From positions 1-64,000 of the forward strand of contig DAHVMA010000099.1 of NCBI GenBank assembly GCA_027320105.1: a stretch of DNA of 64,000 nucleotides, read 5' to 3'. The stretch comes from JAKAQB01 sp027320105 (GTDB taxonomy: Bacteria > Actinomycetota > Acidimicrobiia > Acidimicrobiales > Palsa-688). Below the pieces are notes generated by a model that saw nothing but the letters and a program-made list of their open reading frames with translations, was not told the origin of the DNA and did no database searches. Shown piece after piece: positions 43,038-51,240 of this stretch. The position numbers and the translations under genes were made by a program. Every line of letters starts with the position of its first letter. Position 1 is the stretch's first letter.

Positions 43038-44207
43038 ATGGCGAACATCGAGCTGGAAGGGGTGTCCAAGGTCTACCCCAATGGGTTCCTCGCGGTGGAG
43101 GAGATCGACCTCCACGTCGCGGACAGCGAGTTCATGGTGCTGGTCGGCCCTTCGGGCTGCGGGAAGACCACGCTGCTTCGGATGGTTGCCGGTCTCGAGG
43201 AGATAACCGGCGGGACGTTGCGCATAGGCGGCAAGGTGGTCAACGACCTGGGGCCGAAGGAGCGCGACATAGCGATGGTGTTCCAGAACTATGCGCTCTA
43301 TCCCCACATGACGGTTGGCGAGAACATCGGGTTCGCGCTGAAGTTGCGGAAGATGCCCAAGGGCGAGATCGATAGAAGGGTGAAGGAGGCGGCCTCGGTC
43401 CTCGGTCTGACCGAGTGGGTCGATCGGAAGCCTGGACAGCTGTCTGGAGGCCAACGTCAGAGAGTGGCGATGGGCCGCGCCATCGTGCGGGAGCCGTCGG
43501 TCTTCCTCATGGATGAGCCGCTCTCCAATCTCGATGCGAAGCTGAGAGTGCAGATGCGAGCCGAGGTCAGCCGCATCCAGCGTCGCCTGGCGGTCGCCAC
43601 GCTCTATGTCACCCATGACCAGGTGGAGGCGATGACGATGGGGGACCGGGTGGCGGTGCTGCGCTCCGGGGTGCTGCAGCAGTGCGCCGACCCGCAGGCT
43701 CTCTACGATCGCCCCGCCAACATCTTCGTGGCTGCGTTCATCGGCTCGCCCGCGATGAACCTCTACGAGGCCGTGCTGGCGCCGGGAGCCACCTCGCTCC
43801 AGCTCGGCTCCCAGATCATCGAGCTTCCCGACGCGGTGAGGGTCGCGCACCCGGCGATCGTCGAGAAGGCCGGCCAGAAGGTGGTCGTCGGGCTCCGGCC
43901 CGAGCACCTGCCGGCGGAGGGTCCGGGCGGGGGGGTGGTGATCGAAGGCGATGTCGACCTGGTCGAGGCGCTCGGCAGCGAGCTGCTCGTCCACTTCTCC
44001 ATCGACGCTACGCGGGTCATTGCGGAGGGCGCCCACGACGAGGACGAGCAGTTGGCCCTCGGTGGTGAGGGCGTCGCCCGGGTCGATCCCCGCTCGCCGA
44101 TCAAGCCGGGCAAGCGGGGCCGGTTTGCCGTCGACGTCGAGCGGATGCAGTTCTTCGACCCGGAGAGTGGCGCCGCGATCTGGGATGGTGCGGTTCTCTC
44201 GGGGTGA
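43038..44207 (+). CDS. Sugar ABC transporter ATPase, MalK/MsmX/UgpC type
   Basis: An ATPase of 389 residues. Walker A GPSGCGKTT, Q-loop VFQNYALYPHMTV, signature LSGGQRQRVAMGRAIVREP, Walker B VFLMDEPLSNLDAKLR and H-loop YVTHDQVEAMTMGD are all present. The C-terminal OB-like regulatory domain (about 240-389; VGLRPEHL, then PGKRGRFAVDVERMQFFDPESG) is that of the MalK subfamily. With its own ATPase in the cluster the importer is self-contained. A 154-base gap without features precedes it; the start ATG has AGGAAAGG upstream. Confidence 0.96.
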   Translation: MANIELEGVSKVYPNGFLAVEEIDLHVADSEFMVLVGPSGCGKTTLLRMVAGLEEITGGTLRIGGKVVNDLGPKERDIAMVFQNYALYPHMTVGENIGFALKLRKMPKGEIDRRVKEAASVLGLTEWVDRKPGQLSGGQRQRVAMGRAIVREPSVFLMDEPLSNLDAKLRVQMRAEVSRIQRRLAVATLYVTHDQVEAMTMGDRVAVLRSGVLQQCADPQALYDRPANIFVAAFIGSPAMNLYEAVLAPGATSLQLGSQIIELPDAVRVAHPAIVEKAGQKVVVGLRPEHLPAEGPGGGVVIEGDVDLVEALGSELLVHFSIDATRVIAEGAHDEDEQLALGGEGVARVDPRSPIKPGKRGRFAVDVERMQFFDPESGAAIWDGAVLSG

Positions 44208-44376
44208 CGCTCAGGTGGTGACAGCAATGACGCCGTTGTGGTGGCGGGAGTCGTGCACACGCCTGCATCGATGCGGATGGAGGCGCCAGCATCCGGGAGC
44301 AGCCGTCGGCACCGGTGGTGGCCGGCGTATGCGGGAGGGCCGGCGAAGTCGGCGATGCGCCGGTCCGCGACGTGAA

Positions 44377-46032
44377 CTAGCGCCTCGCCCGCCGGCGGTG
44401 GTCCTCCATCCGCTTGCGGATCAGCTCCCGGCGAGCCTGGAGCTCCCGGTATGTCAGGTGCTCGACGTCCGAGCTGACGCCCACCGCCGCCCGCACGCCC
44501 TCCAAGTCCACCGGGTTGGCCCGCGGGTCGACCCCGATGTCGCCGGCGATGCGCTCGCCGTAGCGCATGGTGAAGTACGCCGCGATCCGGGTGATCTCCA
44601 CGAAGAGGTCGACGTCGGGCGCCAGCGTCGCCAGCGCCCCGTCGATGAACAGCAGGTCCTTCACGAAGAGCATGAGGACCTTGGGGAACCGGGCACCGTA
44701 CTCGAGCAGCCGCTTGGTGACTTCCCGGACCTCGCCCAGCAGCTCCTCCGGTGCCATTGTCGTCGGGTCCTTGGGCGCCTGGTCGAGCCCCAGGTCGCGC
44801 ATGACGGCGTCCAGGTCGGCGTCAGGCGGGAGGGCGCCGAGATCCCGGAGGGCGGCGAGCTGCATCCCGGGGTCGTTGATGCTCCCGCCCATGAGCATGC
44901 GCAGGAAGGCGAGTCGCCGCGATTCATCGAGGCGGCCGGTGATGCCGTAGTCCAGCAGGGCGACACGCCCGTCGCGCTGCACGAACAGGTTGCCGCCGTG
45001 GAGGTCACCGTGGAACACGCCGAAGAGCACCGCCCCCTCGAGGAAGGAGATGATGAGGGCCCGCACAACGGCCTCCGTGTCGATGCCCGCGGCTCGCATG
45101 CCGGCCACGTCGTCGAAGCCGAAGCCCTCCAGGCACTCCATCACCAGCACCCGCCGGGTGACGAGCTCGGGGTGAGGCCGGGGGACGACCACCGCCCGCT
45201 GGTTGGTCTCCGCCAGCACGTGAGCGACGTCGAGCATGTTGTCGGCCTCGAGGCGGAAGTCGAGCTCCTCGGTGATCGTCTCGGCGAACAGCTCGATCAG
45301 AGCCGGGGGGTTGGCCAGGGCCGCGACCGGGATTCGCCCGATCAGGGCGGGTGCTATCCAGCTCATGGCCTCGAGGTCTCGGCGCACGACGCTGGCGACC
45401 TCGCGGCGCTGCACCTTCACCACGACGCGCTCGCCGGTGAGCAGCGTGGCGGCATGGACCTGGGCGATGCTGGCTGCCGCCACCGGCTCTCGATCGAAGC
45501 TCGAGAAGACCTCCTCGAGGGGCCGACCGAGATCCTCCTCCACCACGGCGCGCACGTCCTCGAACGCCTCGGGCGGCACTCGGTCGCGCAGCAACTTGAA
45601 CTCGCTGACCAGCTCGCCTGGAAACAGGCCTTCGCCCGAGGAGATGATCTGGCCCAACTTGATGTAGGTCGGCCCCAGCCGCTCGAAGGCTCGCCGCAAC
45701 CGACGGGAGACGCCGGCCCGGGACAGCTCCGGGCGGCCGTGACGGCGGGCGGCCCGCCGTTCGACCAGGCGCCACAGGGCGAGGGCGGTCCCGAGCTCGG
45801 CGCCGGTGCGCAGCACCCGGCGCGCGGGTGGGACTGTGCGACGCCTGAGCAGCTTGGGGACCTGCGCGGCGACCTGTCGCCGCAGGGCGTCACCCCCGAC
45901 CCGCCAGCGCAGCTCGCCGGGCACGACCAGCCAGGGGGGATCGTCGCTGAACGCGCCCTGTGCCAGGTCCGCGGGCGGGCTGGCCGGGCCCGGCGCCCGT
46001 GGCATGCCTTCGTCGTCGGGCGCAGTGCTCAC
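44377..46032 (-). CDS. ABC1/UbiB-family atypical kinase
   Basis: A protein of 551 residues. Hallmarks of the ABC1 kinases: the KxGQ motif in LGPTYIKLGQIISSGEG (inhibitory N-terminal extension), VPPEAFEDV, ASIAQVHAATL (Ala-rich loop replacing the Gly-rich loop), VVVKVQRREV (Lys), FHGDLHGGNLFV (catalytic) and LLDYGITGRLDE (metal). Family members support isoprenoid lipid or quinone metabolism. No UbiB-type C-terminal TM pair is evident. GTG 46032; divergent from the Bcp gene with 123 bases between. Confidence 0.92.
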   Translation of the reverse strand: MSTAPDDEGMPRAPGPASPPADLAQGAFSDDPPWLVVPGELRWRVGGDALRRQVAAQVPKLLRRRTVPPARRVLRTGAELGTALALWRLVERRAARRHGRPELSRAGVSRRLRRAFERLGPTYIKLGQIISSGEGLFPGELVSEFKLLRDRVPPEAFEDVRAVVEEDLGRPLEEVFSSFDREPVAAASIAQVHAATLLTGERVVVKVQRREVASVVRRDLEAMSWIAPALIGRIPVAALANPPALIELFAETITEELDFRLEADNMLDVAHVLAETNQRAVVVPRPHPELVTRRVLVMECLEGFGFDDVAGMRAAGIDTEAVVRALIISFLEGAVLFGVFHGDLHGGNLFVQRDGRVALLDYGITGRLDESRRLAFLRMLMGGSINDPGMQLAALRDLGALPPDADLDAVMRDLGLDQAPKDPTTMAPEELLGEVREVTKRLLEYGARFPKVLMLFVKDLLFIDGALATLAPDVDLFVEITRIAAYFTMRYGERIAGDIGVDPRANPVDLEGVRAAVGVSSDVEHLTYRELQARRELIRKRMEDHRRRARR

Positions 46033-46155
46033 CCTGCGAACCTAGGCCACCCGGGTGTTCTCGCCGCGGCAGGTCCTCACGCTGTCGTGTCGATGCTGCT
46101 GTGTCGCCGGCGCTGCTGTGTCGCCGGCCGGTTGTCGTGCCTCTACCCTGGAGGG

Positions 46156-46623
46156 ATGGCCACACGACTGCAGCCGGGCGACCCGGCACCCGCCTTCCGC
46201 CTGGCCGACCAGCACGGCAACGAGGTGGGGTCAGCCGAGCTGCGCGCTGGCGGACCGCTGTTCGTCTACTTCTATCCCAAGGCGGACACCCCAGGGTGCA
46301 CCGCCCAGGCGTGCGGCCTGCGCGACGCCCTCCCCGACATCGCCGGCGGCGTTGCCGTGGTGGGCATCAGCCCCGACCCGCCGGCCCGCCAGGCCAGGTT
46401 CGACCAGAAGTACTCGCTCGGGTTCCCGCTGCTGTCCGACGCCGACCATGCCGTCGCCGATGCCTACGGCGTATGGGTCGAGAGGTCCATGTACGGCAGG
46501 AAGTACATGGGGATCGAACGCTCGGCGTTCCTCGTCGGCGAGGACGGCGCCCTCCGAGAGGTGTGGTACAAGATCTCACCCAAGGAGACGCCTCAGCGCC
46601 TGCTTGCGGCGCTGGCCGGCTGA
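46156..46623 (+). CDS. bcp: Thioredoxin-dependent thiol peroxidase (Bcp/PrxQ)
   Basis: A protein of 155 residues. YFYPKADTPGCTAQACGLRD holds the peroxidatic Cys (about 45) and the resolving Cys five residues on, the classical 1-Cys/2-Cys Bcp arrangement. FPLLSDADHAVADAYGVW and GIERSAFLV complete the fold. It reduces hydroperoxides using thioredoxin. The ATG has GGAGGG immediately upstream. Confidence 0.96.
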   Translation: MATRLQPGDPAPAFRLADQHGNEVGSAELRAGGPLFVYFYPKADTPGCTAQACGLRDALPDIAGGVAVVGISPDPPARQARFDQKYSLGFPLLSDADHAVADAYGVWVERSMYGRKYMGIERSAFLVGEDGALREVWYKISPKETPQRLLAALAG

Positions 46624-46795
46624 CCTGCTCGCTGCGCCCAGGTTCCCCGCAAGCCCCTGCCGCGGGACGGTCCTTCCTCTCTGGCACCTCCCGGCTCGAG
46701 GGACTGGCCCTGCGGGACTGCTCGCGAGAGCCGGTCACCGGGTGGCGTGGCCCAGTCCCGGCCAGCGCCGCGCCCACCAGCCCAGTGGGAGCCCT

Positions 46796-46811
46796 CCAGC
46801 CTTGGGGCTGG
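46796..46811. terminator. Perfect hairpin between convergent bcp and membrane-protein genes
   Basis: CCAGCC-ttgg-GGCTGG gives a 6-bp stem with a 4-base loop, 8 bases beyond the stop of the minus-strand membrane-protein gene. It is probably a terminator for that gene. The remaining 46624-46795 stretch is featureless. Confidence 0.55.
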
Positions 46812-46819
46812 GGTGGCCA

Positions 46820-47752
46820 TCATCCGCCCGTGTCGTTCCGGATGGGAAGCACGGGCAGCGGTGCTGTGACATCGACTCGTGCCAGCGGCAGGGTGGGGTC
46901 CAGCCCTGTCGCGCCACGAGCGAGCTCTCGGCGGGCGGGCTGTAGGGCCGGCGCCGGCGCGTCGGAAGCACCCTCCGCCAGGACGCTCGCGCCGACCTGG
47001 GTGACGATGGCTGCCACCACCGCCGCCGCGAATGCGAGCAGCACGTGTCCGGTCGGCAACACCGACGCGAGCGCCAGCAGGGCCGTGACGCTCGGGAACG
47101 ACCCGCGGGCGACCGCCCTCAGGAAGGTCGAAGCGGCGCCGCTGCCCTCCGAGCGGGACGTCAGGAAGCCCATCACCACCGTGATCACCGGGAAGGCGCT
47201 GACCAGGCCGGACAGCCGCGGGCCGACCACCCCGGCCGCATGACCGATCAGAACGGTGAAGGTGGCAGCGAGCACGAGCCGGAGGACCAGGTCCGAGCCG
47301 GTCGGCAGCGCCGACCGCGTCCGCGCCGTGTCCGGAGGTGCTGCTGCTGCCGGAACCGCCGGCCACCGCCGCAACGCCAGGATCAGGCATACCAGCCCGC
47401 CGCCGGCGGCGAGCACAGCCGGCAGCGGGGGCGCCACGCTGAGCCCGGTCACGAGCCCGCCGAAAGCAACCAACCCCGCCAGCAGGGCGGGACCTGTCCT
47501 CCTCCGGCGCAGCTCGACGGCCCACACGTAGAGCGCCAGGGTTTGGGGCACGACGCCGACCAGGCCCGCACCCGCCATCGCCACGGCGAACCGTGAGCCG
47601 TCCGTAAGGTCCACGAGCGCCAGGAGCGGCAGGCTGGTGATGGGGAGGCCGACGACGAGCCCACCGACACGCGGCCCCCACCGCCGCTGCGCGAGGGTGC
47701 CGACGACGATCAACGACGGCGCCAGGACCAGCTCGAGCAGCAGCACTTCCAT
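46820..47752 (-). CDS. Polytopic membrane protein, possible exporter
   Basis: A protein of 310 residues with about nine hydrophobic segments, in two similar-looking halves: PRVGGLVVGLPITSLPLLALV in the first and GPRLSGLVSAFPVITVVMGFL in the second. The G-L-x-x-G/A-F/L-P-(I/V) repeats suggest an internal duplication. The family was not recognised. It is divergent from an Lrp/AsnC regulator, the usual neighbour of amino-acid exporters, so an exporter role is suggested by context only. The start ATG 47752 gives helix 1 directly; an upstream extension is Arg-rich. C-terminal about 45 residues are soluble. Confidence 0.7.
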   Translation of the reverse strand: MEVLLLELVLAPSLIVVGTLAQRRWGPRVGGLVVGLPITSLPLLALVDLTDGSRFAVAMAGAGLVGVVPQTLALYVWAVELRRRRTGPALLAGLVAFGGLVTGLSVAPPLPAVLAAGGGLVCLILALRRWPAVPAAAAPPDTARTRSALPTGSDLVLRLVLAATFTVLIGHAAGVVGPRLSGLVSAFPVITVVMGFLTSRSEGSGAASTFLRAVARGSFPSVTALLALASVLPTGHVLLAFAAAVVAAIVTQVGASVLAEGASDAPAPALQPARRELARGATGLDPTLPLARVDVTAPLPVLPIRNDTGG

Positions 47753-47869
47753 GACTTCAGCATCGGGCAACTTCGGCCGCGATCTTGGCGGTCTTCTCAT
47801 CCCGTTGGCTGATTCTGTCTAGGATTACGAGGTGTGCAGCCCCAACCGGCACGAGGATCGTGGTGAGCC

Positions 47870-48319
47870 GTGGACGACATCGACCGTGAGCTCATCCGCC
47901 TGCTGGTGGACGACGCCCGCCTGAGCTACCAGCAGCTGGCACAGGCGGTGCACCTGAGCGCGAACAGCACCGCGGACCGGGTCCGGCGCTTGAGGGCGAC
48001 GGGGGTCATCGCCGGGTACCATGCCGAGCTCGACCTCGCCCGGGTCGGGCGAGCTCTGTTCGCCCTGACCGACGTGAAGCTGAAGGAAGGGGTAGCCCGG
48101 GAACGCTTCGAGGAAGGCCTCGACGGCGTTCCCCAGGTCCTCGGGCTCATCCACACGACCGGTGAGCACGACTACCAGCTTCGCATCGCGAGCAGCGGGA
48201 CAGCCGACCTGGAGTCGGTCCTCGACACCCTGCGCAAGCTCGGGGCGGCCGAGCACCATTCCCGCATCGTGCTCGCCGAACGGCGGTACAGCCCGACCAG
48301 GCTCCTAGGCGCCGGCTGA
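47870..48319 (+). CDS. Lrp/AsnC family transcriptional regulator
   Basis: A protein of 149 residues. The helix-turn-helix DDIDRELIRLLVDDARLSYQQ and LAQAVHLSANSTADRVRRLRATGVIAGY is followed by the RAM ligand domain (ARVGRALFALTDVKL, HTTGEHDYQLRIAS). Lrp-type proteins bind amino acids and form octamers. GTG 47870 gives a normal N-terminus. The divergent membrane-protein gene starts 117 bases away and is the likely target. Confidence 0.93.
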   Translation: MDDIDRELIRLLVDDARLSYQQLAQAVHLSANSTADRVRRLRATGVIAGYHAELDLARVGRALFALTDVKLKEGVARERFEEGLDGVPQVLGLIHTTGEHDYQLRIASSGTADLESVLDTLRKLGAAEHHSRIVLAERRYSPTRLLGAG

Positions 48320-48779
48320 AGGCCGGCCCCCCGGCTCTCGTGGTACGGCCCCCCGCACCCCCCGCACCCCCCGCACGCCGGGTGAGCCGGCGTCCCGCCG
48401 GCAGCCTGGCTGGGCCGGCACCTCCGGCACCTCGCCGCCCGCTCCTGACGGCCCGGGGTGGGTCCAGGGCGGGCAAACCGCGCGCACCTGCGCGACCCGC
48501 GCGCGCAGGCGACGGTAACGCGCCGTGGGTGCGCGCGGGTGGCGTTACGGCGCGCGGTTGGCGCAGACGAGCGCGCCGGAGCCGGCGAGCCCCGCCACCG
48601 GGCGCCGGCGATCCCCGTCACCGGGCGCCGGCGAGCCCCGCTGCCAGTCCCCCGGCGGCCCGGCGCCCCGAGGCGGCCCGGACCCCGGTGGGCGCAGCGC
48701 CCACGCCCTGGCGCGGCGCCGGAACGCCCGTAGACTGCCTCGGGTCCGGCGTTACCGGCCCATGAGGGGAGTCGCGACG
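48320..48779. other. Repeat-rich intergenic region
   Basis: 460 bases without a credible gene. It contains C-rich microrepeats (CCCCGCAC repeated near 48350-48375), an inverted pair GTAACGC/GCGTTAC (near 48513 and 48541) and a 23-base tandem repeat (listed separately). The aldolase promoter should lie near 48700-48770; TAGACT at 48731-48736 is a possible -10. Confidence 0.5.
48581..48647. repeat. 23-base tandem repeat, three units
   Basis: Units at 48581-48603, 48604-48626 and 48627-48647 (last one shortened) share GCCGGCGAGCCCCGCCACC with a few changes. There are no spacers, so this is not a CRISPR array. Confidence 0.8.
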
Positions 48780-49577
48780 ATGGCCACCACCGAGTCGAAG
48801 TTCCAGCCGGCGGTGGGCAAGCTTCGCTTCCCGATGCCCCCGACGTTCGATACCGTCGAGGATGAGCGTGAGCACCGCAAGCAGAAGCTGGCCGGCGCCC
48901 TGCGCATCTTCGGCAGGTTCGGTTTCTCGGAGGGGGTCGCCGGTCACATCACGGCGCGGGATCCCGAGCTGACGGACCACTTCTGGGTGAACCCCTTCGG
49001 GATGAACTTCCGGCACATCAAGGTGTCCGACCTCATCCTCGTCAACCACCAGGGCGAGGTCGTGCACGGCGACCGGCTGGTGAACCGGGCGGCGTTCGTG
49101 ATCCACTCCGCCGTCCACCAGGCGCGGCCCGATGTCGTCGCCGCTGCGCACGCACATTCCATCTACGGCAAGGCGTGGTCGGCGCTCGGCCGGCCGCTCG
49201 ACCCCATCACGCAGGATGCGTGCATGTTCTACGGGGACCACGCGGTGGTGACAGAGGGCGGAGGCGCGATCGTCCTCGATGAGAGCGCCGGCAAGGCGCT
49301 CGCCGCCGGCCTCGGCCCGCACAAGGCGGCTATCCACCGCAACCACGGGCTGTTCACCGTGGGCCAGAGCGTCGACGAGGCGGCATGGTGGTTCATCACG
49401 ATGGAGCGTTCCTGCCAGGCGCAGCTTCTCGCCGAGTCGGCCGGCACGCCGCACCTGATCGACCCGGAGGACGCCCGGTACACCTTCGAGCAGACGGGCT
49501 TCCCGTTGGCGGGGTGGTTCAGCTTCCAGCCACTGTGGGACGACGTCGTTCGGACGGATCCCGAGCTGTTCGGCTGA
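48780..49577 (+). CDS. Class II aldolase/adducin family protein
   Basis: A protein of 265 residues. LAGALRIFGRFGFSEGVAGHITARD holds the substrate loop, FWVNPFGMNF follows, and the zinc ligands are visible as AHAHSIYGKA (two His) and IHRNHGLFTVG (third His). Family members are zinc sugar-phosphate aldolases or epimerases and also adducin-like proteins; the long N-terminus (MATTESKFQPAVGKLRFPMPPTF) fits the latter sub-branch seen in actinobacteria. The substrate is not known. ATG 48780 has GAGGGGAG upstream. Confidence 0.88.
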   Translation: MATTESKFQPAVGKLRFPMPPTFDTVEDEREHRKQKLAGALRIFGRFGFSEGVAGHITARDPELTDHFWVNPFGMNFRHIKVSDLILVNHQGEVVHGDRLVNRAAFVIHSAVHQARPDVVAAAHAHSIYGKAWSALGRPLDPITQDACMFYGDHAVVTEGGGAIVLDESAGKALAAGLGPHKAAIHRNHGLFTVGQSVDEAAWWFITMERSCQAQLLAESAGTPHLIDPEDARYTFEQTGFPLAGWFSFQPLWDDVVRTDPELFG

Positions 49578-49644
49578 GGCGGGCTGTCCTCGTGGCGGGT
49601 GAGTGCTCGGACACCGCCACCACCATCTGGCACGATCCGCACCG

Positions 49645-50277
49645 ATGATCCAGGTGCTGCGCGGCGGACGGCTCTGGTTGGTGCTGGGCGCCGTGGCCGG
49701 CGTCGCCATGGGGCTCGGGCACCTTCCGTGGTTGGCAGGGTCGGCACGGGCGCTGGCCGGCACGTGTCTTGCCCTCGTAGACAGCGGAGCGAAGGCGCTC
49801 GTCGGGGTGGCTGCCCACCATGGCGCCTCCCGTAGGGTGCTCCTCGGCTTGGCGGCCGTGATCGGCGTGGCGGTACCGGGCGTGACGGCCTGGCTGGCAA
49901 TCCTCGCCGCCCGAGGCAGCCTTCGGCTGCGAGGCCTGGTCGCTGTCCTGCTCGTCGCGCTGGGAGCCGCTTCGTTCGCCTACCACCCCGCCGGCGTGGC
50001 GGGCGGGAGCATGGCGCTCGCCTTGGCGGTGGCGGCGTTGGCGCTGGTCCTCACCGGACCCTTGGTGGCGGCGCCGCTGGCCGCGCTCGCCGGCCTGATC
50101 GGCGCCACATTCCTCCCGGCGCTCGTGCTCCGAGGTTCGGTCGGCCACGCCGTCGTCGAGGACCTCCACATCGCACTGTACGGCCGCCCTGGCGCTCCGG
50201 TCGGCCTGGCGGCGGCGCTCGTCGTCGTGGCGGTCGTGCCGTTCCTGATGGCACTCCGCGACATCCTACGGGGCTGA
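49645..50277 (+). CDS. Hypothetical membrane protein
   Basis: A protein of 210 residues with about five hydrophobic helices (LWLVLGAVAGVAMGLGHLPWL, VLLGLAAVIGVAVPGVTAWLA, LVAVLLVALGAASFA, ALALAVAALALVL and the C-terminal GLAAALVVVAVVPFLMAL). The loop SVGHAVVEDLHIALYGRPG is the most distinctive part. No family was recognised. Ala/Leu/Val-rich composition is like other actinobacterial membrane proteins. Start ATG 49645. Confidence 0.65.
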   Translation: MIQVLRGGRLWLVLGAVAGVAMGLGHLPWLAGSARALAGTCLALVDSGAKALVGVAAHHGASRRVLLGLAAVIGVAVPGVTAWLAILAARGSLRLRGLVAVLLVALGAASFAYHPAGVAGGSMALALAVAALALVLTGPLVAAPLAALAGLIGATFLPALVLRGSVGHAVVEDLHIALYGRPGAPVGLAAALVVVAVVPFLMALRDILRG

Positions 50278-50356
50278 CGTTCCCGGCCGCGGGGAGCCCG
50301 GCGCGGCCCGCCGAGTGCCCCCCGTCACAGATTGCTTTGGGCGCGACGAGCAGGAC

Positions 50357-50454
50357 CTTCGGCCCTACGCGTTCGTCGTCGGATCCTCCCGACAATTGAC
50401 TGGACGGGCCGAAGACCTCGGCTCCTCAGAACCGAGAAGGAAGCAGGGAGGATC
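50357..50454 (+). promoter_or_regulatory. Structured leader with anti-Shine-Dalgarno element
   Basis: CTTCGGCCC (50357-50365) pairs with GGGCCGAAG (50406-50414). Between them GTCGG (50378-50382) pairs with CCGAC (50388-50392). GATCCTCCC (50382-50390) is the exact 9-base complement of the ribosome-binding region GGGAGGATC (50446-50454). A further small stem CTCGG/CCGAG lies at 50418-50437. The anti-SD strand is shared with the inner hairpin, so two exclusive folds are possible. TTGACT at 50396-50401 could be a -35; if the promoter is there, the first stem is not transcribed. Confidence 0.5.
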
Positions 50455-50456
50455 AG

Positions 50457-51101
50457 ATGAGACGCAAGGTGTTCGACCTCCTGACCAGTGCAGGCGGACT
50501 CGTCGTCGTGGTTGTCCTGTTCGTGGCCGGCGGCCTCGCAATGTGGGGCTACAGCTTTGCCAACTCCAACGTCCACGCCCAGCTCGCGATGCAGCAGATC
50601 TACTTTCCTCCCAAGGCGGCGTTTGCTCACCCGAAGGCCGGGACCGAGATCACGCCGAGCATGATCCCGACGGTGTCGCGCTACGCCGGCCAGCAGCTCC
50701 TGACCGGGGCGCAGGCCAAGGTGTACGCCAACGACTTCATCGCCGTCCACCTGTCGGAGATGCCGTTCCACGGGGTGTACGCAGACGCTTCCAGCGCCGC
50801 CCGCTCCGCTACGCCGGGTAGCGCTGCCGCGACCTCCCTGGCGGCCCTGGAGCAGACCGTGTTCCAGGGCACCACCCTGCGGGGTCTGCTCCTGGAGGCC
50901 TACGGGTTCAGCGTGTTCGCCACCATCGCCTTGTGGGCAGGAGTCGCCTGCTTCGTCCTGGGACTGGTGATGGTACTGCTCGTCGGGCTCGGTTTCTGGC
51001 ACGCCCGCCGGACGTCCGGCGAGGCCGAGATCCTGGCGCCGGCATGGGCACCGGCGAACGGCCACAAGGCCGTCGCGGGGCACGTGGCCGCAGCCAGCTG
51101 A
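50457..51101 (+). CDS. Hypothetical membrane protein with two transmembrane segments
   Basis: A protein of 214 residues. Helix 1 is at about 12-33 (GGLVVVVVLFVAGGLAMWGYSFA), followed by an extracytoplasmic domain of about 120 residues (QIYFPPKAAFAHPKAGTEIT, FIAVHLSEMPFHGVYADASS), then helix 2 (ALWAGVACFVLGLVMVLLVGLGFW, about 158-182) and a short cytosolic tail. The family is not recognised by name, but the topology resembles uncharacterised actinobacterial envelope proteins. A strong GGGAGG site precedes ATG 50457, and the leader has complementary sequence to that site. Confidence 0.75.
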   Translation: MRRKVFDLLTSAGGLVVVVVLFVAGGLAMWGYSFANSNVHAQLAMQQIYFPPKAAFAHPKAGTEITPSMIPTVSRYAGQQLLTGAQAKVYANDFIAVHLSEMPFHGVYADASSAARSATPGSAAATSLAALEQTVFQGTTLRGLLLEAYGFSVFATIALWAGVACFVLGLVMVLLVGLGFWHARRTSGEAEILAPAWAPANGHKAVAGHVAAAS

Positions 51102-51189
51102 CCCTCACCACCAACTCGTCGGACAAGCGGCCGCCGGTCCCCGACTCCACCGTCACGCCGCCGGCGTCGCCGGCGGCGCCGGCCTGTGC

Positions 51190-51240
51190 GCCGCCGGACC
51201 ACGCCGCCGGACCACGCCGCCGGATCACGCCGCCGGCACC
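51190..51240. repeat. 13-base tandem repeat overlapping the fabF 3' end
   Basis: GCCGCCGGACCAC is repeated at 51190-51202 and 51203-51215, with variants at 51216-51228 (GATCAC) and 51229-51240. The fabF stop codon lies in the third unit, so repeat expansion may have changed the protein's last residues. Confidence 0.75.

Noticed and set aside
44208..44376. Possible small gene between the ABC ATPase and the ABC1 kinase gene
   Set aside because: No frame has a ribosome site and plausible composition; it looks like ordinary spacer between convergent genes.
43951..46623. Long plus-strand open frame (890 codons) through the ABC1 kinase region, ending in the Bcp frame
   Set aside because: Only the last 155 codons (Bcp) are real; the rest is antisense to the ABC1 kinase and shifted relative to the ABC ATPase.
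48581..48647. CRISPR-like repeats
   Set aside because: The units are directly adjacent with no spacers and there are no cas genes.
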